From positions 248,001 to 312,000 of the forward strand of contig NZ_PYFW01000002.1 in the NCBI RefSeq assembly GCF_003020125.1: a stretch of DNA of 64,000 nucleotides, written 5' to 3'. This document shows, one piece after another, positions 55,055-63,486 of this stretch. Source of the stretch: Bradyrhizobium sp. MOS003 (GTDB lineage Bacteria > Pseudomonadota > Alphaproteobacteria > Rhizobiales > Xanthobacteraceae). Position numbers and translations under genes: made by a program. How positions within the stretch are numbered: position 1 is the stretch's first letter; the number at the start of each line of letters is the position of its first letter. The notes under the pieces are model-generated. The model saw only the letters and a list, made by a program, of their open reading frames with translations. It did no database searches and was not told the DNA's origin.

Positions 55055-56289
55055 GCCACAGCGCCTCGGCTCAAGCGGCCCCGGTTGAGAACGGCCTTTG
55101 GATCGAAACTGGCGCGCACCCGCTCGCTCAAGGCGGCGACGCCTGATGCCTGCGGATGGAAGACGTCGACATTGCGCCTGACGTCCTCGGCCGCCCGGAT
55201 CAGCGTGGCGTGGCCGCCGACGGCATTGGCACGCATCCGCACCGCCGGTGCATGCGCGTCGTCCTTTGGCGGCAGAGCCGCCCAGATCAGCCCGCCGCCC
55301 CAATCGTAGATCACGTCGCCTCCCGTCTCCTGCGCCAAAAGCGTGCCGAGCGCCGCGCCTGATGCCGGCGGGCAGACGATCCGCCAGACCGGCCGGGCGC
55401 CGAGCGCGCCGCCGGCCGCGAATGGCAGCACGTCGCGGATGGTTGCCCACAGCGCGGCCGATGCTGCGTCTTCGATGAAGGTCGCCGCTCCGAACGGCGC
55501 CAGCAATTCCCGCAGCGAGTTGGCGCGGTGGGCGGCCGAGGCCGTGATGCCTTCGAGCCGCAGCACGGTCAGCGCCTCGCTTTGGCCTGCGAGATCGCCG
55601 AGTCCGTCGGTCCCGGCCCGGACCGCCTGATACGGCAGGTGAGCCGCACCGGAAACGTCGAAGGGCGAGCCGAGCGCCGCGGTCATCGCCTTGTTGGCGG
55701 CGGCATCATCCAACCCGCGCAGCAGCAGCGTTCGCTCGGCCTCGGGCTTCGGCATCACCTTCAGCGTGACCTCGGTCATGACGGACAGCGTGCCCCAGGA
55801 TCCCGCGAGCAGCTTGCAGAGGTCGTAGCCGGTGACGTTCTTCACCACCTTGCCGCCGGTCTTGAAACTGTCGCCGAAGCCGGAGACGGCATGCGCCCCA
55901 AGCAGGTGGTCGCGCGCCCCGCCTGCCCTGATGCGGCGCGGACCTGCAAGCCCGGCTGCGATCATGCCGCCGATGGTTCCGAGCGCCGGCGTGCCGAGCA
56001 GCGGCGCCGTATTCATCGGCTCGAAGGCAAATTGCTGGTTCTTGGCATCGATCAGCGACAGCACGTCGGCCACCGGCGCGCCGGCCTGGAGCGTGACGAT
56101 CAGCTCGTTGGGCTCATAGGCGGTGACGGCATTGAGCGCAGAGAGGTCAAGCACGGCATTGGTCGCCATCGCGTGCCCGATGCCGCGCTTTGAGCCGTGA
56201 CCGATGATCTCGAGCGGCTGCTCATTGGCAATCGCCGCGCGCACCACCTCTTCGACGTCTTTGGCGTCTCTGACTTTAAGCGTATCCAC
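55051..56289 (-). CDS. glcE: Glycolate oxidase FAD-binding subunit
   Basis: About 412 residues from a GTG at 56289 (reading DTLKVRDAKDVEEVV). A TTG at 56325 would add 12 residues, and neither start has a good ribosome-binding site. PCMH-type FAD domain: LEIIGHGSKRGIGHA, TLQAGAPVADVLSLI, and LGTPALGTIGGMIAAGLAGP. With GlcD and GlcF it oxidises glycolate to glyoxylate. It lies between glcD and glcF in the order used in most bacteria. Confidence 0.94.
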   Translation of the reverse strand: MDTLKVRDAKDVEEVVRAAIANEQPLEIIGHGSKRGIGHAMATNAVLDLSALNAVTAYEPNELIVTLQAGAPVADVLSLIDAKNQQFAFEPMNTAPLLGTPALGTIGGMIAAGLAGPRRIRAGGARDHLLGAHAVSGFGDSFKTGGKVVKNVTGYDLCKLLAGSWGTLSVMTEVTLKVMPKPEAERTLLLRGLDDAAANKAMTAALGSPFDVSGAAHLPYQAVRAGTDGLGDLAGQSEALTVLRLEGITASAAHRANSLRELLAPFGAATFIEDAASAALWATIRDVLPFAAGGALGARPVWRIVCPPASGAALGTLLAQETGGDVIYDWGGGLIWAALPPKDDAHAPAVRMRANAVGGHATLIRAAEDVRRNVDVFHPQASGVAALSERVRASFDPKAVLNRGRLSRGAVA

Positions 56290-56361
56290 GACTGAGCCGG
56301 TATCCAAGTTGAGAGCGGAAAGCAAATTTGGGGCGTTGCGGCGAAGGCGCAGCGACCGACG

Positions 56362-57855
56362 CTAGAACCGTGGCAAATCCGGGAATGCCAGCTTGCCGGC
56401 ATGCACATGCATGCGGCCGAGCTCGGCGCAGCGGTGCAGGGTCGGAAACACCTTTCCGGGATTGAGCAGGCCCTGCGAATCGAAGGCGCATTTCAGCCGC
56501 TGCTGCTGGTTGAGGTCTACTTCCGAAAACATCTCCGGCATCAGGTCGCGCTTCTCGATGCCGACGCCGTGCTCGCCGGTGAGCACGCCGCCGAACTCGA
56601 CACAGGCGCGCAGGATGTCGGCGCCGAAGGCTTCCGCACGCTCGATCTCGCCGGGCTTGTTGGCATCGTAGAGGATGAGGGGGTGCAGATTGCCGTCGCC
56701 GGCGTGGAACACGTTGGCGCAGCCGAGCTGGTATTTTTCGCCGAGCTCGCGGATGCGCGCCAGCGCCTTCGGCAGCGCGCCACGGGGAATGGTGCCGTCC
56801 ATGCAGAGATAGTCGGGCGAGATACGCCCGACCGCGGGGAACGCGGCCTTGCGGCCGGCCCAGAACAGATTGCGTTCGGCCTCCGAGGTCGAGATCTGGC
56901 AGGTGGTCGAGCCGCAGCCGTTCGCAATGGTCTCGACGCGCGTGATCAGCTCGTCGACCTCGATCTTGGGGCCATCGAGCTCGATGATGAGCAGCGCCTC
57001 GACATCGAGCGGATAGCCGGCATGGACGAAGGCTTCGGCGGCGTGGATCGCAGGCTTGTCCATCATCTCCATGCCGCCGGGGATGATGCCGGCGCCGATG
57101 ATCCGCGCCACGCATTCGCCGGCGGCCTCGACCTCGGCGAAGCCGACCATCAGCGCGCGCGCCGTCTCCGGCTTCTGCAGGATGCGCACCGTGATCTCGG
57201 TGATGACGCCGAGCAGGCCTTCGGAGCCGGTGATGACGCCCATCAAATCGTAGCCGGCGTTCTCGCATCCCTTGCCGCCGATGCGCAGGATCTCGCCGCT
57301 CATCAGCACGATCTCGCATCCGAGCACGTTGTTGGTGGTCATGCCGTATTTGAGGCAGTGCACGCCGCCCGAATTCTCCGCGACATTGCCGCCGATCGAG
57401 CAGGCGATCTGCGAGGACGGGTCCGGCGCGTAGTAGAAGCCGGCATGCGCGACCGCCTGGCTGATGGCGAGATTGGTGACCCCGGGCTCGGTGACGACGA
57501 CGCGGTTGTCGAAGTCGATCTCGCGGATGCGCTTGAACTTGCCGAGCCCGAGCAGCACGCCGTCCTCGAGCGGCAGCGCGCCGCCGGACAGCGAAGTTCC
57601 GGAGCCGCGCGGCACAACCTTGATGTTCTGCCCTGCACAATATTTCAGGATCAGCGAGATCTGCTCAGTCGTTTCGGGCAGTACCACGACCATCGGCGGC
57701 TGCCGATACGCCGTCAGCCCGTCGGACTCATAGGCGCGCATCTCGGCAGGCGTATCGATCACGCCCTCGCCGGGCACGATCGCGCGCAATGCAGCAACGA
57801 TCTCGGCGCGGCGCGCGAGCACAGCCTGGTCGCTCGCAGGCATCATGATGGCCAT
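56362..57855 (-). CDS. glcD: Glycolate oxidase catalytic subunit
   Basis: 497 residues. FAD-linked oxidase of the vanillyl-alcohol-oxidase fold. FAD-binding segments: KVVPRGSGTSLSGGALPLED and ACSIGGNVAENSGGVHCLKY. Catalytic-domain features follow: GLLGVITEITVRIL and CANVFHAGDGNLHPLILYD. It oxidises glycolate (and D-lactate in some family members) to glyoxylate. First gene of the leftward glcDEF operon. Glycolate could come from 2-phosphoglycolate or from the haloacetate dehalogenase product. Confidence 0.95.
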   Translation of the reverse strand: MAIMMPASDQAVLARRAEIVAALRAIVPGEGVIDTPAEMRAYESDGLTAYRQPPMVVVLPETTEQISLILKYCAGQNIKVVPRGSGTSLSGGALPLEDGVLLGLGKFKRIREIDFDNRVVVTEPGVTNLAISQAVAHAGFYYAPDPSSQIACSIGGNVAENSGGVHCLKYGMTTNNVLGCEIVLMSGEILRIGGKGCENAGYDLMGVITGSEGLLGVITEITVRILQKPETARALMVGFAEVEAAGECVARIIGAGIIPGGMEMMDKPAIHAAEAFVHAGYPLDVEALLIIELDGPKIEVDELITRVETIANGCGSTTCQISTSEAERNLFWAGRKAAFPAVGRISPDYLCMDGTIPRGALPKALARIRELGEKYQLGCANVFHAGDGNLHPLILYDANKPGEIERAEAFGADILRACVEFGGVLTGEHGVGIEKRDLMPEMFSEVDLNQQQRLKCAFDSQGLLNPGKVFPTLHRCAELGRMHVHAGKLAFPDLPRF

Positions 57856-58134
57856 ATCAGATCCTTCATGGCATATTTTTCCGGCTCACGCCGCACGATC
57901 AATTTGTCTCGGCAAATCAATCACGTCCGCAGGGGTTTGGGTAGGCCATCCGAAAGTCGAATCGACCATCTTCCGCCAGTTCGCTCTGGGACAAGTCGGA
58001 AATGATGAAACCTGTCATGGTTTGGTGGCTTGTCCAAGCCGAGCAGGCCTGCCAAAACCGGCAGGTCGGGCGATTGCCGATCCGGCAAGAGACTGACAGC
58101 CCAGACCCACCAGGGAAGAGACGAAGAGCACCCG

Positions 58135-58530
58135 ATGAAAAAACTGATTTTTGGCGCACTGACGATCCTCACCGCGATTGCCACCGCACCCGCCGCGATG
58201 GCGCAGGATGTCGCGGCCGGCAAGACATCGTTCAACAAATGCCTGGCCTGCCACGCGATCGGCGAAGGCGCCAAGAACAAGGTCGGCCCCGAGCTCAACG
58301 GCCTCAACGGCCGCAAGTCGGGCACGGTCGAGGGCTATAGCTACTCGGACGCGAACAAGAATTCCGGCATTACCTGGGACGAGGCCGTGTTCAAGGAATA
58401 CATCAAGGACCCCAAGGCCAAGATCCCCGGCACCAAGATGGCGTTCGCCGGCATCAAGAACGAGACCGAGATCAACAATCTCTGGGCCTATGTGTCGCAG
58501 TTCGACAAGGACGGGAAGATCAAGCAGTAA
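58135..58530 (+). CDS. Class I cytochrome c (c2/c550 type)
   Basis: 131 residues from the ATG at 58135. Sec signal peptide (LIFGALTILTAIATAPAAMA). Haem site CLACH at residues 36-40 and the Met ligand at Met102 in TKMAFAGI. A soluble periplasmic electron carrier between the bc1 complex and oxidases. The upstream open frame to 58030 overlaps non-coding DNA. Divergent from glcD, with a 279-base gap. Confidence 0.94.
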   Translation: MKKLIFGALTILTAIATAPAAMAQDVAAGKTSFNKCLACHAIGEGAKNKVGPELNGLNGRKSGTVEGYSYSDANKNSGITWDEAVFKEYIKDPKAKIPGTKMAFAGIKNETEINNLWAYVSQFDKDGKIKQ

Positions 58531-58656
58531 GCACGTAGCAGACAGTCGCTGCAGCTTCGGTTCCGATCGAGTCGGGATCGAAGCTGCGGCTTTGTTTTGA
58601 CGCCCTCTCCCAGAGCATCATTGCAATGCTCCCGTGCACATCCCAGGGACGGTGCC

Positions 58657-58747
58657 GTAGGGTGGGCAAAGGCGCATAGCGCCGTGCCCACGATCTCCAT
58701 TCATAAGCAACAAAGACGTGGGCACGCTGCGCTTTGCCCACCCTACG
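58657..58747. repeat. REP/BIME-like inverted repeat, GTAGGGTGG family
   Basis: GTAGGGTGGGCAAAGGCGCA at the left, TGCGCTTTGCCCACCCTACG at the right, inner arms GCCGTGCCCACG and CGTGGGCACGC. Closest in design to the copy at 30619. Confidence 0.9.
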
Positions 58748-58799
58748 AGGAAGGCCGGGTGCCGGCTGGCACCCGCGGTCCGCTGCGCGAAATGCACAC

Positions 58800-59310
58800 G
58801 CAGAAAGAACCGCACAGCAGCATACAGGTGTCGCCGATCACTCGGCCTTCCCTGCGCGATGGCTGGACGGCTTATGCCGTGATCTCCCGGGAGCCGACCA
58901 TTCCTTCTGGTCTCCCTCGCCCCGCGAATTTGGATGATGCAGTCTGCCCGGTTGGGCTCGCTCGCATCTTCGCGAAAGACTTGACCGTAGCAACGACGGC
59001 CAGGACCACACGGTTTTGCCGTACGCACGGCCCGCCATGTCGCAGCAGTATTCCCGGGCCCCGTCGACAGAGCCGGAAACTTACAACGAGACGAAGCCTG
59101 ACAGCGCCGTCGTCCGCACGAAGCCTCGGGCTCACAGGGACTACCCGCCCTGCCCGCACCTCTCGTGCCGACGCTGCCGCGTCCACCGCAAGCCCGGCTC
59201 GCGAACATGACGACTTCACGTCGCCCCTCTTGGTGAGCCGGGATGAGCGACACATACGCCGAAACCGAATTTCGGTAAAGTGGAATATTTTCGCGCGCGT
59301 GGATTGACAC
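58800..59310. repeat. Recurrent Bradyrhizobium-type intergenic element (suspected)
   Basis: The stretch that includes GACTTGACCGTAGCAACGAC and ends near GTGGAATATTTTCGCGCGCG looks to me like a sequence found between genes in many Bradyrhizobium genomes, where its frames are often annotated as spurious hypothetical proteins. Only one copy is seen in this window, so its repeat nature rests on memory. No coding potential is claimed. Confidence 0.4.
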
Positions 59311-59331
59311 GCGGCGACACAGGCACGGTGC

Positions 59332-59452
59332 CGTAGCCCGGGTGAGCGGAGCGATACCCGGGAGCGGTGCGGCCGGCACGGAGGCCCCGGATGTCGCTTC
59401 CGCCGTCGCTCTTCGAGCTGTGGCGGACAAGTCGCTCCATCCGGGCTACAGA
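59332..59452. repeat. Intergenic inverted repeat, GTAGCCCGGGTGAGCG family
   Basis: GTAGCCCGGGTGAGCGGAGC at the left and GCTCCATCCGGGCTAC at the right, with inner CCCGGATGTCGCTTCCGCC. Outer arms pair. Lies next to the stop of the hydrolase gene. Confidence 0.75.
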
Positions 59453-59459
59453 GAAACGT

Positions 59460-60443
59460 CTAATCCGCCGCCGCCTGCGCCGGGGCTATCTTCCCGATCA
59501 TCGTCCCGATTTCCGTCTTCACGAGTTCCGGCACGGCGTTCTGCACCATGTGGCCGAGATCGGGCAGCACGATCAGCTTCGTATGCGGCACCATCGCCGC
59601 GAACGGGCGCGCGTGGATGTTGGTCTTCACCGTCTTGTCGGGCTCGCCGGCGATGATCGTGACCGGCGCCGTGATCTCGCCGTACCGCGCGACTTGTGCC
59701 GTCACCGCCTGCTTCAGCGTCACCAGATCATAGGCATTGGCGATGAACTCGCGCGGGCGCAGCAGCAGCGGCGTCGCGGAATCCTGCACGAATCCGTCCG
59801 GCATCATCTGCGGCAGGAACACGCTGCGCGCACCGGGCTCGGCCAGAAAGTAGCCGAGCGGCAGGGTGATGGTGTAGGCGAGTAGCGGACCGATCACCGG
59901 CATTGCGATGATCTCGTTGTAGCGGCCGACGCCGCCGCGCCAGGGATGGGTAACGGGGGCGAGCATGACGAGACCGGCGACGCGGCCGGGATGATCGAGC
60001 GCAATCCGCGCGCCGAGCGCACCACTCCAGGAATGCACGACAAAGACCGCGCGATCGATTCCGAGCTTGCCAAGCGCATCATTGATCATCCGCGCCTGGA
60101 TCTGCGGCGTGGAATCCTGCCGCCGCGCGCGCGTGCTCCAGCCATGGCCGGGACGGTCGACCAGAATGACGCGATGGTCCTTGGCGAGGAGGTCGCCGAG
60201 CGGGCGCCGCATCGCTTCGAGATTGGAGCTCGCACCGTGCAGCATCACGATCGGCAATCCTGCATCGCGGGGGCCGATATCGACGACGTGAAGCGTCGCG
60301 CCGTCGACCTCGACCATCCCGCCCTGCGGCGGAAAGGCGCGTTGCACGGCGACGATTCCAGCCTGCGTGACCAGCGCCAGCAGAACCAGCGCCGTCACGA
60401 CTGACATCACGATCATGGAGGGAATCCGGGAGATCCTGGGCAC
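59460..60443 (-). CDS. Alpha/beta hydrolase, membrane-anchored or exported
   Basis: 327 residues. N-terminal hydrophobic segment (VMSVVTALVLLALVTQAGIV) acts as an anchor or signal. The hydrolase core has the oxyanion segment IVMLHGASSN, the nucleophile elbow VVHSWSGALGA (Ser in SWSGA), an acid region in TIIAGEPDKTV, and catalytic His in LPDLGHMVQ. Esterase, lipase or epoxide hydrolase-type activity is possible. The substrate is not predictable from this. Transcribed alone, leftward. Confidence 0.85.
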   Translation of the reverse strand: MPRISRIPSMIVMSVVTALVLLALVTQAGIVAVQRAFPPQGGMVEVDGATLHVVDIGPRDAGLPIVMLHGASSNLEAMRRPLGDLLAKDHRVILVDRPGHGWSTRARRQDSTPQIQARMINDALGKLGIDRAVFVVHSWSGALGARIALDHPGRVAGLVMLAPVTHPWRGGVGRYNEIIAMPVIGPLLAYTITLPLGYFLAEPGARSVFLPQMMPDGFVQDSATPLLLRPREFIANAYDLVTLKQAVTAQVARYGEITAPVTIIAGEPDKTVKTNIHARPFAAMVPHTKLIVLPDLGHMVQNAVPELVKTEIGTMIGKIAPAQAAAD

Positions 60444-60760
60444 AGGGCAGTTACGGCTCTCGCGGGCAACAGTTTCGCTCCGCCGGCTTTCCGTGCGTCC
60501 ACAAAAAAGGCTGGGGCTGTGGATATGTGCATAATTGCAGAACGCGAAAACTCAATGGAATCAACAACATTCCGGGCGGACACGCAAGCCTCGTAACAGC
60601 TTCATGCAGCCGTCATCGCGGCTTCCTTATAATCGCCACGGTCGGTTCCGCCATCTAGACGCGGGTGGGCGCCGATCCTCCTCGCAGACCCCTGGGCGGA
60701 CCTCAGGGGATACGGGAAAGACCGGCAGGATTTGTCCTGACTTGAACCGGAGGATTTTCG
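60444..60760. other. Gap without recognised gene
   Basis: 317 bases between the divergent hydrolase and the 60-residue gene. No repeat family member and no terminator was seen. A GGAGG-like run directly before 60761 is a ribosome-binding site (next entry). Confidence 0.4.
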
Positions 60761-60943
60761 ATGAGCTTCAGATCGAACGACACTGCGATCGACGAGATCG
60801 TGGCGAACTGCAACGGCGATCTGCGCGGTGCCGTGCGGGCGCTGCTGCTGATCAACGAGCACCTGGAAACGGAGCTGGCAAAGGCTTACGCCGCAGCCAT
60901 CGATCGCGGCCTGGTCGAACGCGGCGGCAACGCCCTGCATTGA
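60761..60943 (+). CDS. Small conserved protein, 60 residues
   Basis: ATG at 60761 after GGAGGATTTTCG, a strong ribosome-binding site. The protein (MSFRSNDTAIDEIVANCNGD...) is a two-helix soluble protein: DLRGAVRALLLINEHLETEL, then a short Ala-rich helix. Similar small rhizobial proteins are common, but I cannot name the family. The good translation signal makes it a likely real gene. Confidence 0.7.
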   Translation: MSFRSNDTAIDEIVANCNGDLRGAVRALLLINEHLETELAKAYAAAIDRGLVERGGNALH

Positions 60944-60952
60944 ACGGCTCGA

Positions 60953-61213
60953 CTAGTTCGTGCCGTCCTCTTCCTTTTCCTCGTCCGGCGTGGGCGCGGG
61001 ACAGGCGCGGATGGTCGAGCGGGCAAGCTTGGCATCGGCCCTTGATTTGTAGGGACCGTCGCCGAACCAGATATCGCCGATGATGACCGGATTGCTGGTC
61101 ACGATGTTGCATTTTCCGGTGGCGCGGTTGCCGACCACCCAGAACAGTCCGTCGGCGAGGCTCACCGTCCCCGATGCCAGCAGCAACACACCTGCAAAGA
61201 TCGAACGCTTCAT
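60953..61213 (-). CDS. Small exported protein, 86 residues
   Basis: ATG at 61213, chosen because GGAG lies 8 bases upstream. Signal peptide (SIFAGVLLLASGTVSLA). The mature part is LFWVVGNRATGKCNIVTSNP, then a Gly/Tyr/Lys-rich region and an acidic tail (PTPDEEKEEDG). Two Cys (KCNIV, RACPAP) may form a disulfide. Family unknown. Confidence 0.72.
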   Translation of the reverse strand: MKRSIFAGVLLLASGTVSLADGLFWVVGNRATGKCNIVTSNPVIIGDIWFGDGPYKSRADAKLARSTIRACPAPTPDEEKEEDGTN

Positions 61214-61338
61214 GGCTTTTGCTCCTGCCATGCAGGTAGGCCTGCGGCGGCGCCGGCAATAGTGCTCACGATGCCGCGCTTCCGATCGTGGTTAATCCGA
61301 AGCGGCCGCGTTCACTCAAGACATGATCGAGTTCGAGG

Positions 61339-61977
61339 CTAAATATCCCGGCCTTCGACCTTCTCGGTCAGCGATTTGACCTGGTCGGGGATCTTTTCGA
61401 GGTGCGGGTTGACGGCGAGCGCCTTGCGATAGGCATCAAGCGCGCGCTTCTCGTCGCCGACCTCCTGCATGATCATGCCGAGGCCTGCGAGCGCGCCGAA
61501 ATGGCGCGGCTCCCGGATCAGCACCTGCTGGATATCGGCGAGCGAACGGCCGTAATCGTTCTGCATGTAGTAGAGCGTGGCGCGCCGGTTCCAGGCCTCG
61601 ATGTAGTCGGGCCGGAGCTTGATGACGGAATCCAGAAGCTTGATCGCGACATCGATCTTCTTGGCATCGACTGCGGTCTTCGCCCGCGACATCAGCAAGG
61701 ACGCGGTGTCGCTCGGGGTTTGCAGCCAGATTGCCCAGATCCGCGCCTCGACATGCTTGGCGCTGGCTTCATCGGGCGCCGCCTTCAACGCGCCGAACAG
61801 GAAATCGAGATTCTTGGTGCGATCGACCTTGGGCAGCTTGGCCGGCGCTTCCGGGAGCTTCTTCTGCTTGCCGGGCGGCGTCGGAGGATCAGCCTGCGCC
61901 AGCGCCGGAGCGAGGCCGGCTGTTCCCAGCACGAGGGCCAGATACAAAGTGCGCGCGAAAAGGAATCTCACTGCCAT
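61339..61977 (-). CDS. Tetratricopeptide repeat protein, exported
   Basis: 212 residues from the ATG at 61977. Signal peptide at the N-terminus (TLYLALVLGTAGLAPALA). A Pro/Lys-rich linker precedes three to four TPR-like helical pairs, for example IKLLDSVIKLRPDYIEAWNR, then ATLYYMQNDYGRSLADIQQV and ALDAYRKALAVNPHLEKI. Probably a periplasmic scaffold for protein contacts. Partner unknown. Confidence 0.85.
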   Translation of the reverse strand: MAVRFLFARTLYLALVLGTAGLAPALAQADPPTPPGKQKKLPEAPAKLPKVDRTKNLDFLFGALKAAPDEASAKHVEARIWAIWLQTPSDTASLLMSRAKTAVDAKKIDVAIKLLDSVIKLRPDYIEAWNRRATLYYMQNDYGRSLADIQQVLIREPRHFGALAGLGMIMQEVGDEKRALDAYRKALAVNPHLEKIPDQVKSLTEKVEGRDI

Positions 61978-62096
61978 GGTCAAAGTGTAAACGCGTAAAG
62001 CCGCCGTTGCAAAGCAAAGGCGGCGTCAAACTCGTGTGAGCAGTGGTCTTCGGGGGCGCGCGAAAGGCCCCCGGCAGGGATCAGCCGTGAAGCTGA

Positions 62097-62222
62097 TCAG
62101 CCTTGGCGAGCCTTGAAGCGGCGCTGCACCTTGTTGATCACATAGACCCGGCCCTTGCGGCGGACCAGGCGGTTGGCGCGATGGCGACCGCGCAGCGACT
62201 TCAGGGAGTTACGGACCTTCAT
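62097..62222 (-). CDS. rpmJ: 50S ribosomal protein L36 (Cys-free type)
   Basis: 41 residues, ATG at 62222. The sequence [20 protein letters not shown]... ending [11 protein letters not shown] is L36 without the zinc-binding Cys residues. It is a component of the large ribosomal subunit. The two-helix TPR gene lies to the left, about 120 bases away in the same direction. The Cys-free form is the one that replaces zinc-binding L36 under low zinc in some species, and the main form in many alphaproteobacteria. Confidence 0.95.
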   Translation of the reverse strand: MKVRNSLKSLRGRHRANRLVRRKGRVYVINKVQRRFKARQG

Positions 62223-62532
62223 GGCAGAATCCTGAACGTTCGAAAGGCCGTGTTCGGCACTACCGTTTCGGCACGCGCGAATGTGGCAAAATGAGATTTT
62301 TCCCGCCGGCGGACGACCGCCCGGGACGGGGCGGTTCTTAAGGCATCGCGGGAGGGGATGTCAATGTTAACTGGCCCGTTCCAACCCGGCAAAATCTCGA
62401 AAACAACCCCATCCACCGGAGAAGCGGCCGGACCGGCCCGATTAATCGCCAAGGACATCGGGGTCTTTCGACACGCCTTGCCAAGTTCGTTATATCATAT
62501 AATCAATTCGGCAACCCGTCGGGAGGAAACCC

Positions 62533-63417
62533 ATGCCGAAGCTGAAGCTGCCAGATATCGACAAAGTCGTCGCCATCGACATCCACACCCATGCCGAGGA
62601 GCCCTGCGGCTGCCATCCCGACGACGGCTATGACGACTTCCAGGCGCAGATGGCGGAGTACTTCAAGTCGCCGAACAAGCATCCGCCGACCGTGCCGGAG
62701 ACCGCGGCCTATTACCGCTCCAAGAACATCGCCGCGGTAATCTTCCCGGTCGATGCCGAGCGCGAGACCGGCTTCCGCCGCTACAACAATTACGAGATGA
62801 TCGAGGCCGCCTCCGACCATCTCGACGTCCTCATCCCGTTCGTCTCGATCGACCCGCACAAGGGCAAGCTCGGCGCGCGCGAGGCGCGCAAGCTGATCGA
62901 GGAATACGGCGTGCGCGGTTTCAAATTCCATCCGACCATGCAGGGCTTCTACGCCAATGACCGCATGGCCTATCCGCTCTACGAAGAGATCAACAATGGC
63001 GGCGCGGTCGCGCTGTTCCACACCGGCCAAACCGGTGTCGGCTCGGGAATGCCGGGCGGCATGGGGATGCGGCTGAAATATTCCAACCCGATGTACATGG
63101 ACGACGTCGCGGCCGATTTCCCCGACCTCAAGATCATCCTCGCCCACCCCTCCTTCCCCTGGCAGGAAGAGGCGCTGTCGGTCGCGACCCACAAGCCCAA
63201 CGTCTATATCGACCTCTCCGGCTGGTCGCCGAAATACTTCCCGCCGATCTTGGTGCGCTACATCAACTCGATCCTGCAGGACAAGATGCTGTTCGGCTCG
63301 GACTGGCCGGTGATCACGCCCGACCGCTGGCTGTCTGACTTCGCCAAGATCGAGATCCGCGACGAAATCCGGCCGAAGGTGCTCAAGGCCAACGCGAGGA
63401 AGCTGCTGGGGATCTAG
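62533..63417 (+). CDS. Amidohydrolase 2 family protein (ACMSD-like)
   Basis: 294 residues, with a GGGAGGAAA ribosome-binding site before the ATG. TIM-barrel metal hydrolase: HTH metal site in IDIHTHAEE, FKFHPTMQGF, an ALFHTGQTG loop, IILAHPSFPWQEE, and the catalytic Asp in FGSDWPVITPDRW. Family members (ACMSD, 2,3-dihydroxybenzoate and related decarboxylases, or lactonases) act on aromatic or keto acids. The exact reaction is unknown. A terminator follows at 63440. Confidence 0.88.
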   Translation: MPKLKLPDIDKVVAIDIHTHAEEPCGCHPDDGYDDFQAQMAEYFKSPNKHPPTVPETAAYYRSKNIAAVIFPVDAERETGFRRYNNYEMIEAASDHLDVLIPFVSIDPHKGKLGAREARKLIEEYGVRGFKFHPTMQGFYANDRMAYPLYEEINNGGAVALFHTGQTGVGSGMPGGMGMRLKYSNPMYMDDVAADFPDLKIILAHPSFPWQEEALSVATHKPNVYIDLSGWSPKYFPPILVRYINSILQDKMLFGSDWPVITPDRWLSDFAKIEIRDEIRPKVLKANARKLLGI

Positions 63418-63439
63418 CAACAGCATCTTCGTCGACTTG

Positions 63440-63476
63440 GAGGGCTTCGATCTCGAAGACCGAAGCCCTCTTGTTC
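63440..63476. terminator. Bidirectional-type terminator hairpin
   Basis: GAGGGCTTCG at 63440-63449 and CGAAGCCCTC at 63461-63470 form a perfect 10-bp stem followed by TTGTT, between the convergent amidohydrolase and SDR genes. Confidence 0.75.
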
Positions 63477-63486
63477 GCTCGGAGCC

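Larger units (their letters stand above)
58531..59459. other. Repeat-rich gap without convincing gene
   Basis: About 930 bases between the cytochrome gene and the convergent hydrolase. It holds the REP-like repeat at 58657-58747, a longer element at about 58800-59310, and the repeat at 59332-59452. Long ORFs exist on both strands here, but their residue composition (Arg/Ser/Pro-rich) is that of GC-rich non-coding DNA. Confidence 0.6.

Noticed and set aside
58597..59430. Overlapping ORFs of up to 270 codons on both strands in the gap after the cytochrome gene
   Set aside because: The residue composition is typical of non-coding GC-rich DNA, and the stretch holds intergenic repeats.
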